From positions 1 to 64,000 of the forward strand of contig NZ_JALKAC010000008.1 of assembly GCF_024171645.1 (NCBI RefSeq): 64,000 nt of DNA. Reading direction: 5' to 3'. Below the pieces are notes generated by a model that saw nothing but the letters and a program-made list of their open reading frames with translations, ran no database searches and had not been told where the DNA came from. Source of the DNA: Flavobacterium sp. HSC-32F16 (GTDB lineage Bacteria; Bacteroidota; Bacteroidia; Flavobacteriales; Flavobacteriaceae). The translations under genes and the position numbers were made by a program. Shown here piece by piece: positions 1-8,602 of this stretch (position 1 is the stretch's first letter; the number at the start of each line of letters is the position of its first letter).

Positions 1-993
1 GAAATGTGCCATCCTGAAAATAAATATTCTGTGGATATGGTAAAAGATGAAATTTTTACTCTGGAAGGCATTCGTGCCGGTATGCCTTTTGGCAGTTCTT
101 CCGGCAAATGGGGAAATTCTGGAGGCATGTGGACAGAACAGCATGGCACACCAATAGGTGCAGATATTACCTATTATGCCGGTTACGATAATGCTTTTTA
201 CAGGCTGAAAATAGAGTTTCCTGTAGAAAAAATGAAAGATCTTGTAAAACGAAACTATGCTTTTAAAGAAATTAAAGGAAAAACAGTTAAAGAATATGTT
301 TACGAAGGCGATACAGATTTAAGTTTTATTCAGGATACAGAAGCTCCATATAGATCTTACGATGCTTTTACAAGTCTTATTTTTGGCTTTACCCCAAAAG
401 GCATGGTGGTAATCTGGGCTAATTATGGTTTAACAGTAATTGAAATTGGACGGTATCAGGCACAGGTTATTACTGATCCGCAAGAACTGAGGCAGGCCAA
501 AGAAATCCATTTAAGGACTTGGCGTTTTACTCCCGAATACTTTGACGAATTAGCCAGAAAAAAATACAATCCAGATGCCAGCTGTGAATTATGGGATACT
601 TATCGCATTCGTTATAACTGGAGGCCCGTTTTTATATCTGAGAACCCGCAATTTAAAATCTTTGAAGTTGATACAGAATATTATAATGCCGAAAAAGACC
701 AAATGCTGCGCCCGTGGCTCTTAGAAAATAAAATGAAAGAAAGGGCACTGCCAAGTGTAATGCAGTTTTTCTGGGAAACTGGAAAAAATGAAAAATTTGA
801 AGGAAGAATTTTTTTCAATCAAAAAGAATTATTTGAACGTTTTAAAAATATATCGGGCGATAATGAAATGCAGATAAAAATTGCAGAAGACAATAGAAGT
901 ATTGAAGTTTTTCTAAACAACCAAGTTCTTAAGGTTGACAGCATCCGCATATATCCTAACAATCATAAAGTGTATAATGAGTCGTATAAATAA
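1..993 (+). CDS. DUF2931 family protein, 5' end outside window
   Basis: The reading frame is open at the left edge, so the N-terminus, probably a lipoprotein signal, is missing. Visible features match DUF2931 proteins of Bacteroidota: a CHPENKYSVD start segment, the central LIFGFTPKGMVVIW stretch, then VIEIGRYQA, and a later LWDTYRIRYNW motif. The function of the family is unknown; in this phylum such genes often sit near toxin and type VI secretion loci. It is the only intact member here; two frameshifted relatives follow at 1646 and 3394. Family call is firm, function is not. Confidence 0.8.
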   Translation, partial: EMCHPENKYSVDMVKDEIFTLEGIRAGMPFGSSSGKWGNSGGMWTEQHGTPIGADITYYAGYDNAFYRLKIEFPVEKMKDLVKRNYAFKEIKGKTVKEYVYEGDTDLSFIQDTEAPYRSYDAFTSLIFGFTPKGMVVIWANYGLTVIEIGRYQAQVITDPQELRQAKEIHLRTWRFTPEYFDELARKKYNPDASCELWDTYRIRYNWRPVFISENPQFKIFEVDTEYYNAEKDQMLRPWLLENKMKERALPSVMQFFWETGKNEKFEGRIFFNQKELFERFKNISGDNEMQIKIAEDNRSIEVFLNNQVLKVDSIRIYPNNHKVYNESYK

Positions 994-1053
994 TACAATC
1001 AGCTTTGTTAAAATATGGAGCAATAGGGATAAAAAAACTATAAAACTTTTAAA

Positions 1054-1206
1054 CCCGATGGCGCGGATTTGCAATCCAGGTTAGCAAAGATTGGTTTTTA
1101 ATTTTAAATAAAGACAAAAACTACATGATTCTTTATAGCTTTTGCATTGATAATTTGTATTGTGTCTTATTGTTGCGGGCACGGATTGCATATCTGCGCT
1201 ATCGGG
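1054..1206. repeat. Inverted-repeat element (MITE-like)
   Basis: Two 24-bp arms, 1054-1077 and 1183-1206, are inverted copies matching at 21 of 24 positions (CCCGATGGCGCGGATTTGC versus CCCGATAGCGCAGATATGC as the start of each arm). They enclose about 105 bp of AT-rich DNA. It fills most of the 367-bp gap between the first DUF2931 gene and the small membrane gene. It resembles the short non-coding inverted-repeat elements scattered in Bacteroidota genomes. No transposase is present. Confidence 0.6.
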
Positions 1207-1274
1207 TAAAAACAATGACTTGAAGAATAAGATGTAGTTGTTTTTTTCAAACAAGATAGTTGTCGTTTTACAAA

Positions 1275-1336
1275 CTGTCACGTCCTAAAAATAGTTTTAC
1301 AAAAAAATAGATATGCAATTTTTTAGGACAAGACAG
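1275..1336. repeat. Second inverted repeat, 17-bp arms
   Basis: CTGTCACGTCCTAAAAA at 1275-1291 is the inverted complement of TTTTTAGGACAAGACAG at 1320-1336, with two mismatches. The inner part (TTTTACAAAAAAATAGATATG) has a diverged look-alike near 4560-4605, after the second broken DUF2931 gene. This suggests the same element once bounded both ends of the DUF2931 cluster. Confidence 0.45.
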
Positions 1337-1360
1337 GGAAATTTTACAATAATAATTTAA

Positions 1361-1642
1361 ATGACAAAAATGAAATTAACTTTAACAATCTTTTTACTAA
1401 TATTAATTGCCATATCTCTGCAAACCTATTTTAATGGAGGTTCACATTCTACGGAGGCTGTTTCTTTTGGGACTATTATAACAATGGATATATTACTGAT
1501 ATTCGTTTATATTCGTGAGAGCGAGAATTTATTGTATAGAAAAGTCATAGGAGTATTATTAGTTTGTTTTGTTATTATTTCAATCATTTGTTGGATGTTG
1601 TTTTTGTACCTAATGGGATTGAAGACAGCTTTTAGAAATTAA
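1361..1642 (+). CDS. Small membrane protein, unknown function
   Basis: A 93-residue protein with three hydrophobic stretches, roughly residues 4-22, 35-51 and 62-85, and short charged connectors (YIRESENLLYRK). I do not recognise a family. It ends 3 bp before the first broken DUF2931 frame at 1646, so the two may have been co-transcribed. Similar small multi-pass proteins are common companions of toxin/immunity loci, but nothing in the sequence proves that role. Confidence 0.5.
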   Translation: MTKMKLTLTIFLLILIAISLQTYFNGGSHSTEAVSFGTIITMDILLIFVYIRESENLLYRKVIGVLLVCFVIISIICWMLFLYLMGLKTAFRN

Positions 1643-1645
1643 ATT

Positions 1646-2396
1646 ATGAAGAAGGAAGTAATATACAATTTAACCAATAAATTTCTTACAATAATTTTGT
1701 TAATAACAATAATTGCAAATGTTTTTCAATTTTATAATTATAAAACATATGAAAAAATTGATTGGGATGGAATGGCTTGCACCCCAAAAGGTTACCCCGT
1801 AGTATTATCTCCAAATGTATTTTATTCAAATGGAGGCAAATACATAACTCTGATTCCAAACATGAGTGATACTGGAGGATCAAAATTGGACGGGCTCTGC
1901 CCGTATTTGGTCCAGTCAGCCAAGTCCCGCACCAGATCATGTGAGTATTGTATGGTATGTACCAACCGAGATGAAAATTTATGAAGGAGAATTTGCGCTG
2001 CCACAACAAAAAATCTACAATTTATTTAAGGAAGGGTATATGAGATATAGCATTCCAATTGAATCTAAGGATGGAAAAGAAACCCTGCATTGGGAAACCT
2101 ATAATTCCCTTACTATAGGATTAGCTCCAAAAGGGATGGTAGTCGTATGGATGGATGGCCAGAACAAAATAGAAATTGGGAGGTACCAAGCTAGAGAACT
2201 AGACAGAAAGGAGGCCAATGAAGTATATAAAGCCCATTTTAAATCAAGTGGAGATATGCCTGAGGCTGTGGTTGAAAAAGAGCTGCGTATTTTTTTTTAC
2301 TTGGTCTTGAACCTGAAATCAATAATTTATACAAGGCTTTTCCTATGTATTAAATATGTCAGATTGGTAAAAAATCTTTTGATCAAGATTACTTAG
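1646..2396 (+). pseudogene. Broken DUF2931 gene, frameshifted and truncated
   Basis: Residues 1-79 from 1646 continue in another frame from about 1866. Compared with the close paralogue at 3394, one extra A (GATCAAAATTGG versus GATCAAATTGG, about 1880-1886) breaks the frame. The N-terminal part has a membrane helix instead of a lipobox. The second part carries LAPKGMVVVW and IEIGRYQARE, then homology stops abruptly at about 2287, after VVEKEL, where unrelated sequence begins. The C-terminal third of the family is therefore missing. It looks like a recombined, decaying copy; a sequencing error could explain the frameshift but not the truncation. Confidence 0.75.
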
Positions 2397-2515
2397 CAGA
2401 ACAAGGTCAAGATGGAGAGTTTTACCAAAAGAAACAAGGTGTAACTCAACAAAGAGAAGAGAATATATTAAAAGGTATTGAACCTATAGTCGAATATAAA
2501 AATAAGATTAAATAA
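2354..2515 (+). pseudogene. C-terminal relic of an unidentified coding sequence
   Basis: An open frame of about 53 codons without a start codon runs from 2354 to the stop at 2513-2515. It is rich in Gln, Glu and Lys (QGQDGEFYQKKQG) and ends VEYKNKIK. Its TAA overlaps the ATG of the next lipoprotein gene by one base (TAATG), the arrangement of translationally coupled toxin/immunity pairs. I infer the tail of a lost polymorphic toxin or similar gene; I cannot name the family. Confidence 0.4.
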
Positions 2516-3168
2516 TGAGAAAATTATGCTTATCGATATTTGTTTTACTCTTACTGTATTCTTGTACAAAAAGGGATAAGATAAATCATTACTTAAATAA
2601 AAAAGTTACTCAACAAGAATTAATTAACAATGGATTCTATAAATATTCAATGACAGTATGGGAAGGAATTGTTAATGAGAAGCATACTTTAAAAGATGGA
2701 GATCCTGTAGCTCCATCAAAATTTACAAAATTCATTATGGTTGTTTATACTAATATTGCCCCAACAAATAATAAACGACCTATTCCTGTTTTTAAAGATA
2801 GTAATGCAATAAAAGGAAAAATTATTACCTATTTTTTTAAAAATGATATTTTAGAATTCAAAAGTATAATGAGCCCTATCAACAATAACAATCAACAAAA
2901 GGGACTGTTTAAAACAAAAAAGGATATTGAACAATATTATAAAGAATTAAAAATTCCTATTAAAGAAATACCTCTTGAGAAATTACGCAATCATAACGAC
3001 AGTATTGGTTTACGATCAAGGTTTATAATAAATAATTATGAGTCGTACTTCTATTTATCGGATGGGAACGAAATGACAACATATTATATAAAAGATAAAA
3101 AAGGAAATGAAGATATGCTTGTTTGGGATTTTTATAATGAAAATTCCCCTTATAGGTATGTTGAATAG
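2515..3168 (+). CDS. Lipoprotein, possible immunity protein
   Basis: A 217-residue protein beginning with a lipoprotein signal peptide (MRKLCLSIF...LLLYSC, lipobox Cys at about residue 17). The mature part is polar and lysine-rich with no recognised domain. The start codon overlaps the stop of the upstream relic by one base, which suggests coupled translation with a former partner. A membrane-anchored protein following a toxin-like tail fits a periplasm-facing immunity lipoprotein, but this is inferred from context only. Confidence 0.6.
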   Translation: MRKLCLSIFVLLLLYSCTKRDKINHYLNKKVTQQELINNGFYKYSMTVWEGIVNEKHTLKDGDPVAPSKFTKFIMVVYTNIAPTNNKRPIPVFKDSNAIKGKIITYFFKNDILEFKSIMSPINNNNQQKGLFKTKKDIEQYYKELKIPIKEIPLEKLRNHNDSIGLRSRFIINNYESYFYLSDGNEMTTYYIKDKKGNEDMLVWDFYNENSPYRYVE

Positions 3169-3382
3169 AATAATACTTTTTATAAACAAATCCAAATTAA
3201 AATACTACACAAAAAGTGAAATTGAGGAGAAACGAAGAAAAGAATGGAAAAACATTCATGAATTTAAATTTATCCGCAACCGATATTTACACATTTCAGC
3301 AAATGACTCCATGGGTATGGAAACAAACAGGCCAGATGGGTTTACTTCAATGAAACGTACAATAATTGCAGACAACGCATAA
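3107..3382 (+). other. Uncertain open frame between lipoprotein and broken DUF2931
   Basis: A frame open to 3382 overlaps the end of the lipoprotein gene out of frame. The part after 3168 reads as protein-like (EIEEKRRKEWKNIHEFKF, then RPDGFTSMKRT) but lacks its own start codon and ribosome binding site. It may be another C-terminal relic of a lost gene. I recognise no family. Confidence 0.25.
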
Positions 3383-3393
3383 ACGCGAACCAA

Positions 3394-4523
3394 ATGAAGC
3401 ACAAAATAATTATAGTAATAACATTTATTCTAATTACGCAATTTACTGCGTGTCAAAAGAAAGTAAACATGAACGAAGAAAAATTTGATTGGGACGGAAT
3501 GGCTTGCACTCCAAAAGGTTACCCCGTAGTAGTATTATCTCCAAATGTATTTTATTCAAATGGAGGCAAATACATAACTCTGATTCCAAACATGAGTGAT
3601 ACTGGAGGATCAAATTGGACAGGCTCTGCCCGCAGTTGGTCCAGTCAGTCAAAACCTGCCCCTGATCATGTGAGTATTGTATGGTATGCACCAACCGAGA
3701 TGAAAATTTATGAAGGAAAATTTGCGCTGCCACAACAAAAAATCTACAATTTATTTTAAGGAAGGGTATATGAGATATAGCATTCCAATTGAATCTAAGG
3801 ATGGTAAAGAAATCCTGCATTGGGAAATCTACAATTCCCTCACGGTAGGATTAGCTCCAAAAGGGATGGTGGTAGTATGGATGAATGGCCAGAATAAAGT
3901 AGAGATAGGAAGATACCAAGCCAGAGAGCTAAGCCGAAAAGAAGCTAATGAAGTATATAAAGCGCATTTTAAATCAAGTGGTGATATGCCTGAGGCTGTG
4001 GTTGAAAAAGAGCTGCTATCCAGAGAAGTTCCTCCTGAAGTGCGGGAAATAATTAAACAAGGTAAAATAAACTGTAAGCAATGGGACGATTACAGGCTGC
4101 GCTACAATTGGAAAGTGGGGTTTAATAAGCCATTAGTAATGTATCACCATTATATAGGTTTTTAATAGCGAATATATGAGATGTTTAGCTCCGAAAATTA
4201 GTCAGGAAGAATTCAACAAAACCATGCTGGAGCCAAGCAGTAAGGTAGTTCCAAATAAATTAGGCATGTATGTCACAGCTCAAAATTATAGGAATTACTT
4301 GATTAGACTGGAAACACTCGATGAGCAGGAAACCATAGAGGCTTTCAAAAATCTGGAAGAAGCAAGCCCCAAGTCAGTTATTACAATTTTCATAACTGTT
4401 GATGACGATTTTAAAAATTTTACAGTGGTTTTAAAAAATGACAAGAAAGAAATCAAACTCGAAAAGGCACTTTTACGATTGTTTACATTAGATAAAAGTA
4501 ATGATTTGAAAAATCAGATGTAG
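3394..4523 (+). pseudogene. Broken DUF2931 lipoprotein gene with two frameshifts
   Basis: Three frames join into one DUF2931 protein. The first (3394-3759) has a lipoprotein signal (ITQFTAC) and the WDGMACTPKGYPV start of the family. An extra T at about 3754-3757, compared with the copy at 2021-2030, shifts into the frame that carries LAPKGMVVVW, EIGRYQARE and WDDYRLRYNW. Removing one T from the run at 4159-4163 joins this to the last frame (4176-4523), giving IGFNSEYMRCL across the junction. Full-length homology remains, so decay is recent or the base calls are wrong. Confidence 0.8.
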
Positions 4524-4636
4524 TTTATTGGAGGAACGAGGAAATGTATCTCACTAAAATAGATTTACACAAAAAATAAATATGTAATCTTTTTTCAGGA
4601 TGAGCAATTGAATTTAGAGTTTTCTTGTTTTTCATT

Positions 4637-5275
4637 TTACCTGACAGATCTTTTCTTTAAATCCTTAAAAATCCTTTTCAAAGCACCTGTCATAAGAACA
4701 TTTGAATTTTTGTAAAAGACAACATTGTCTGCAAGTTTGCTTGATTTTTGTGTTTCCCACACTGATTTTGTATTTTCTTTTTGAGTGATGCCTATAACAT
4801 TTTGCGAATAAATAATTTGCTGTAAATTCAAATCGTAAATTTCCAGAATTACAGAAGCCTCGTTTTTTCCTGAGCTGTAGTCATCAGGATAAAGTTCTAC
4901 CGATGCTAAGTCACTTTTATTTTTTTTGGTAGAGATATTAATAAAAAAGTCAAAGCCGGTTCCGTCTTTAAGTTCCTTTATTTTGACACTATTAGGGTTT
5001 AAATTAATCTTTCGGGTAACAAGCAGTCCATTAACGTCATGAATATAAAATACACGTTCTCCGAGGCTTTTTTTGAAAAAAGTTAAGGACTCTTCGGTTA
5101 GTTTATCTTTAGAAGCTTTGGGGCAGTCTAATTCATTCAACAGCCATTTACCGGATGTAAAATCAACACCGGTTCTTTGCCCTGTCATAAACATATAACG
5201 TGATGACTGGCATGATGAAAAGGCTAAAATAAAAACAAAGCAGCATGTGAAATAAAGCGATTTAAAATTACCCAT
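4637..5275 (-). CDS. Putative lipoprotein, unknown function
   Basis: A 212-residue protein with a signal peptide and lipobox (FILAFSSC, Cys about residue 22). The mature part is basic with beta-rich segments and no recognised domain; it ends LKRIFKDLKKRSVR. A perfect TATATTTG box on the minus strand at 5296-5303 lies about 20 bp upstream of the ATG, supporting a monocistronic unit and this start. Function unknown. Confidence 0.7.
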   Translation of the reverse strand: MGNFKSLYFTCCFVFILAFSSCQSSRYMFMTGQRTGVDFTSGKWLLNELDCPKASKDKLTEESLTFFKKSLGERVFYIHDVNGLLVTRKINLNPNSVKIKELKDGTGFDFFINISTKKNKSDLASVELYPDDYSSGKNEASVILEIYDLNLQQIIYSQNVIGITQKENTKSVWETQKSSKLADNVVFYKNSNVLMTGALKRIFKDLKKRSVR

Positions 5276-5295
5276 AGACTATAATTGATTTGCTT

Positions 5296-5303
5296 CAAAT
5301 ATA
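5296..5303 (-). promoter_or_regulatory. -7 promoter box for the lipoprotein gene
   Basis: TATATTTG on the minus strand matches the Bacteroidota -7 consensus TAnnTTTG. It ends 20 bp before the start codon at 5275. Confidence 0.55.
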
Positions 5304-5342
5304 GTTTAAAAATATAATGCTTAAGATTTTTCTTTAAAAATA

Positions 5343-5385
5343 AAAATCCCAAATTCCACTTGTTTATATTGGAATTTGGGATTTT
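5343..5385 (-). terminator. Terminator after engB
   Basis: Arms 5343-5358 and 5370-5385 are perfect 16-bp inverted complements (AAAATCCCAAATTCCA) with an 11-base loop. On the minus strand the hairpin is followed by a short T run. It lies just past the engB stop and may also serve as a barrier to transcription from the plus side. Confidence 0.75.
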
Positions 5386-5405
5386 GTATATTAAAATTTA
5401 ACTTC

Positions 5406-6038
5406 TTAAATAGAATTCAAAAAACCGCTGTTGTTTTTAAAAACCTCTTGATTAACTTCATCTATATAAGTTAAAAGTTCTTCTTTTCCAATAGATTCAG
5501 TTGATGAGGTTACGAAGTATTGAGGCATTTCGGCCCAGTTGTTTGCGTACATCTGCTTGCGATAAGCTGCAATATGCGAATCAACTTTTACTTTACTGAT
5601 TTTGTCTGCTTTGGTAAAAATAATGCAAAACGGAATTTCGCTTTCACCCATATATGACATAAACTCAATGTCTATTTTTTGAGCTTCATGGCGAATATCA
5701 ATCAGTACAAAAGCACAGACTAACTGCTCTCTGTTTTCAAAATAATCTGTAATAAACTGTTGGAAAATAGATTTCGTTTTTTTTGAAACTTTAGCATATC
5801 CATAACCCGGTAAATCGACCAAAAACCAATTGTTGTTGATTTTGAAGTGATTTATTAGCTGCGTTTTTCCTGGTCTTCCAGATGTTTTTGCTAAGTTTTT
5901 ATGATTGGTAATCATGTTTATCAACGATGATTTACCAACATTAGATCGGCCTATAAATGCGTATTCCGGTATAAAATCTTTCGGGCATTTTGATGCATCA
6001 GAATTACTGATAATAAATTCGGCGGTATTAATTTTCAT
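5406..6038 (-). CDS. engB: Ribosome biogenesis GTP-binding protein EngB/YsxC
   Basis: A 210-residue TRAFAC GTPase required for large ribosomal subunit assembly. All G motifs are visible: G1 GRSNVGKSSL (about residues 30-39), G2 region GKTQLINHF, G3 DLPGYGYAKV, G4 TKADK and G5-like TSSTESIG. Length is normal for the family. It lies 44 bp downstream of an alpha/beta hydrolase gene on the same strand, so the two probably share the promoter upstream of the hydrolase. A strong hairpin follows the stop. Confidence 0.96.
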   Translation of the reverse strand: MKINTAEFIISNSDASKCPKDFIPEYAFIGRSNVGKSSLINMITNHKNLAKTSGRPGKTQLINHFKINNNWFLVDLPGYGYAKVSKKTKSIFQQFITDYFENREQLVCAFVLIDIRHEAQKIDIEFMSYMGESEIPFCIIFTKADKISKVKVDSHIAAYRKQMYANNWAEMPQYFVTSSTESIGKEELLTYIDEVNQEVFKNNSGFLNSI

Positions 6039-6082
6039 GTTCTTTGGTTTTAAAAACCTCCTTTAAAATCGAAAGTTAGATG

Positions 6083-6847
6083 CTATAATTTCTGATCAGT
6101 AAGCCATTTTTCAAGAATTTCATTAAATTCCTGAGGATGTTCCATCATAGCTGCGTGTCCACATTTGTCAATCCAATACAATGTTGAATTAGGCAATAAT
6201 TTATCAAACTCTTCTGCAACATTTGGAGGAGTTACAGAGTCATTTTTACCCCAAATGATACAGGTTTCTACATCCATCTTAGGTAAATCTTTAGCCATAT
6301 TATGGCGAATTGCGCTCTTGGCAATCGTTAAAGTTTTGATCAATTTTATGCGGTCATTTGCAGTCGCATACACTTCATCAATAAGTTCCGGAGTTGCTAT
6401 TTTTGGGTCATAAAATACATCTTCAGCTTTCTTTTTGATGTATTCATAATCACCTCTTCGCGGATAACTGTCTCCCATCGCACTTTCGTAAAGACCTGAA
6501 CTTCCTGTAATTACAAGTCCTGCTACTTTTTCAGGATAAAGTTTGGTATGGTACAAAGCAATATGTCCTCCAAGAGAATTTCCAAGAAGAATTACTTTGT
6601 CGAAACCTTTAAAAGTGATAAAATCTTTAACGTATTTTGCAAAACTTTTTACGTTCGTTTTTAAAATGCTTTGTGTGTATATTGGCAAATCCGGAATAAC
6701 AACTTTATATCCTTTCGTTGGGAAATATTGTGCTACACCATCAAAGTTACTTAGACCTCCCATTAACCCATGCAGAATAACGATAGGTGTTCCTTCTCCA
6801 GCTTCAAAATAGCTGTATTTGCCTTCTTTTTTATAGTGTTTGTCCAT
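6083..6847 (-). CDS. Alpha/beta hydrolase
   Basis: A 254-residue alpha/beta-hydrolase fold protein. The oxyanion segment is LHGLMGGLSNF, the nucleophile elbow is GNSLGG (Ser about residue 92), the acid is in WGKNDSVTP and the catalytic His is in KCGHAAMMEHP. No signal peptide, so cytoplasmic. The substrate cannot be told from sequence. A TATATTTG box at 6875-6882 (minus strand) sits 27 bp upstream of the ATG; engB follows in the same direction. The pairing hydrolase-engB next to mraZ is common in Flavobacterium. Confidence 0.9.
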   Translation of the reverse strand: MDKHYKKEGKYSYFEAGEGTPIVILHGLMGGLSNFDGVAQYFPTKGYKVVIPDLPIYTQSILKTNVKSFAKYVKDFITFKGFDKVILLGNSLGGHIALYHTKLYPEKVAGLVITGSSGLYESAMGDSYPRRGDYEYIKKKAEDVFYDPKIATPELIDEVYATANDRIKLIKTLTIAKSAIRHNMAKDLPKMDVETCIIWGKNDSVTPPNVAEEFDKLLPNSTLYWIDKCGHAAMMEHPQEFNEILEKWLTDQKL

Positions 6848-6874
6848 CTAATCTAATGCCAATTTCAATTTCGA

Positions 6875-6882
6875 CAAATATA
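6875..6882 (-). promoter_or_regulatory. -7 box for hydrolase-engB unit
   Basis: TATATTTG on the minus strand is a perfect match to TAnnTTTG, 27 bp upstream of the hydrolase ATG at 6847. The rest of the 378-bp divergent gap 6848-7225 is AT-rich and holds the mraZ control region near its right end. Confidence 0.55.
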
Positions 6883-7123
6883 GGGTTTAATAAATAAAAA
6901 TGAATTTTTGCCGCCATTTTTTAACTACATAATTTTAGTCGAACTTATAACTATTTAAAAATCAGCTTTTATGGTGCATTTTGCAATATTATCGAATTGT
7001 TAAATTCATTGCATTATAATTAATTTTTTAAGAGAAATGGTGTTTAATTTTTTTAATTGTTAAAGGAATCATTCTGTAGGCTGATTAATATCTAAAGTGT
7101 TGATTGTATAATGTTTATGCAGA

Positions 7124-7199
7124 GTGGTAGTAAAATGGTTAAACTTATCAACAAAGTGGTATTTAGTGGTAATATGTGGTAAAATTTTTTATATTTTTG
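7124..7199 (+). promoter_or_regulatory. mraZ operator repeats and promoter
   Basis: GTGGTA occurs at 7156, 7166 and 7176, exactly 10 bp apart, with a further GTGGTA at 7124. A TATTTTTG box (TAnnTTTG) at 7192-7199 follows directly. MraZ proteins are known to bind three or more GTGG/TGGG-type repeats at 10-bp spacing upstream of their own gene and repress the dcw operon. The layout here therefore reads as an autoregulatory operator touching the promoter. Confidence 0.75.
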
Positions 7200-7225
7200 C
7201 TGTATAACATGTTAAGTGGTTTTTC

Positions 7226-7699
7226 TTGAATACAATTGTAGGAACATATGAGTGTAAAGTCGATGCTAAAGGGAGGTTAATGATACCTGCACCTTTAAAA
7301 AAGCAATTGGCTGTCTCTCTTCAGGACGGTTTTGTCTTGAAGCGCTCGGTTTTTCAGCAGTGTCTGGAATTGTATCCAATGGATGAATGGAATTTGATGA
7401 TGGCGAAAATTAACAAGTTGAATCGTTTTGTAAAAAAGAACAATGATTTCATTCGCAGATTTACTGCCGGCGTAAAAGTGGTAGAAATTGATGCATTAGG
7501 AAGATTGTTAGTGCCAAAAGATTTGGTGACATTTTCTGGTATTTCTAAAGATGTGGTTTTTTCATCTGCGGTTAATATTGTGGAAATTTGGGATAAAGAT
7601 TTATACGAAAAATCAATAAGCGGCGAAGATATGGATTTTGCCGATTTAGCCGAGGAAGTAATGGGAAATATTAATGACGACGACAATGGAATATCATAA
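7226..7699 (+). CDS. mraZ: Transcriptional regulator MraZ
   Basis: A 157-residue protein with two SpoVT/AbrB-like swapped-hairpin repeats: GTYECKVDAKGRLMIPAPLK near the N-terminus and VVEIDALGRLLVPKDL in the second half, each with the diagnostic D-x-x-GR core. MraZ is a DNA-binding repressor of the division and cell-wall cluster. The start is TTG at 7226, since no ATG gives the conserved N-terminus; the leader is about 20 nt. Its 3' end overlaps rsmH by 26 bp. Confidence 0.95.
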   Translation: MNTIVGTYECKVDAKGRLMIPAPLKKQLAVSLQDGFVLKRSVFQQCLELYPMDEWNLMMAKINKLNRFVKKNNDFIRRFTAGVKVVEIDALGRLLVPKDLVTFSGISKDVVFSSAVNIVEIWDKDLYEKSISGEDMDFADLAEEVMGNINDDDNGIS

Positions 7700-8582
7700 T
7701 CCGGTTTTACTTCATCCAACAGTTGATGGTTTAAATATTAAGCCAGACGGCATTTATGTAGATGTTACGTTTGGCGGCGGCGGACACTCAAAAGAGATTT
7801 TGAGACGTTTAGGGCCAAATGGAAAATTATTTGCTTTTGATCAGGATGAAGATGCGCTGGCAAATGCGCTGCCTGATGAAAGGTTTACCTTAATTAATGA
7901 GAATTTTAGATTTATAAAAAGATTTCTTCGTTTTCATGGTGTAAGAGGAGTAGATGGAATCCTGGCAGATTTGGGAGTTTCATCACATCAGTTCGATGTT
8001 CCGGAAAGAGGTTTTTCAACCCGATTCGATGCTGAACTGGATATGCGGATGAGTCAAAAAAATGATTTAAATGCTTATCGGGTGGTTAACGAATATGAAG
8101 AACAGGATTTACGTCGTGTTTTTTTTGATTATGGGGAGTTGAAAAACGCACCGGTTTTAGCAAGAACGATTGTAGAAGCCAGAAGAGATTACCCAATAAA
8201 AACGACAGATGAATTAAAAGAGGTTCTGAAGAAGTTTTTACCTGAGAAAGTTCGAAACAAAATATTGGCTCAAATTTATCAGGCTATTCGAATTGAGGTA
8301 AACCAGGAAATGGATGTTTTAAAAGAATTTATTGAACAGTCTCTTGAAATTTTGAATCCGGGCGGAAGGCTTTCTGTAATCTCTTATCACTCATTAGAAG
8401 ACAGACTGGTAAAAAGGTTCATTAAAAACGGAATGTTTGAAGGAGAGCCAGAGAGGGATTTTTTCGGAAATTTTTCAGTACCGTTTAAAACAATAGGAAA
8501 ACTGATTGTTCCGGATGATGCAGAAATCAAAATAAACAATAGAGCAAGAAGTGCAAAATTGAGAATTGCTGAAAAGATATAA
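7674..8582 (+). CDS. rsmH: 16S rRNA (cytosine-1402-N4) methyltransferase RsmH
   Basis: A 302-residue methyltransferase that modifies C1402 in the ribosomal P site. The SAM-binding loop FGGGGHSKEIL lies at about residues 34-44; ADLGVSSHQFD and the late SYHSLEDRLVK motif are also diagnostic. The ATG at 7674 overlaps mraZ; a second ATG at 7686 is possible and would remove four residues. Second gene of the dcw operon. Confidence 0.96.
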   Translation: MTTTMEYHNPVLLHPTVDGLNIKPDGIYVDVTFGGGGHSKEILRRLGPNGKLFAFDQDEDALANALPDERFTLINENFRFIKRFLRFHGVRGVDGILADLGVSSHQFDVPERGFSTRFDAELDMRMSQKNDLNAYRVVNEYEEQDLRRVFFDYGELKNAPVLARTIVEARRDYPIKTTDELKEVLKKFLPEKVRNKILAQIYQAIRIEVNQEMDVLKEFIEQSLEILNPGGRLSVISYHSLEDRLVKRFIKNGMFEGEPERDFFGNFSVPFKTIGKLIVPDDAEIKINNRARSAKLRIAEKI

Positions 8583-8602
8583 TACATATATATAGGTAGA
8601 AA

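Noticed and set aside
1081..1281. Minus-strand open frame of 66 codons
   Set aside because: It lies over the inverted-repeat element and its translation reflects the repeat arms, not a protein.
1646..4523. Phase variation in the DUF2931 genes
   Set aside because: The affected runs are 3-5 bases, shorter than runs known to slip frequently, and three separate changes fit decay or sequencing error better.
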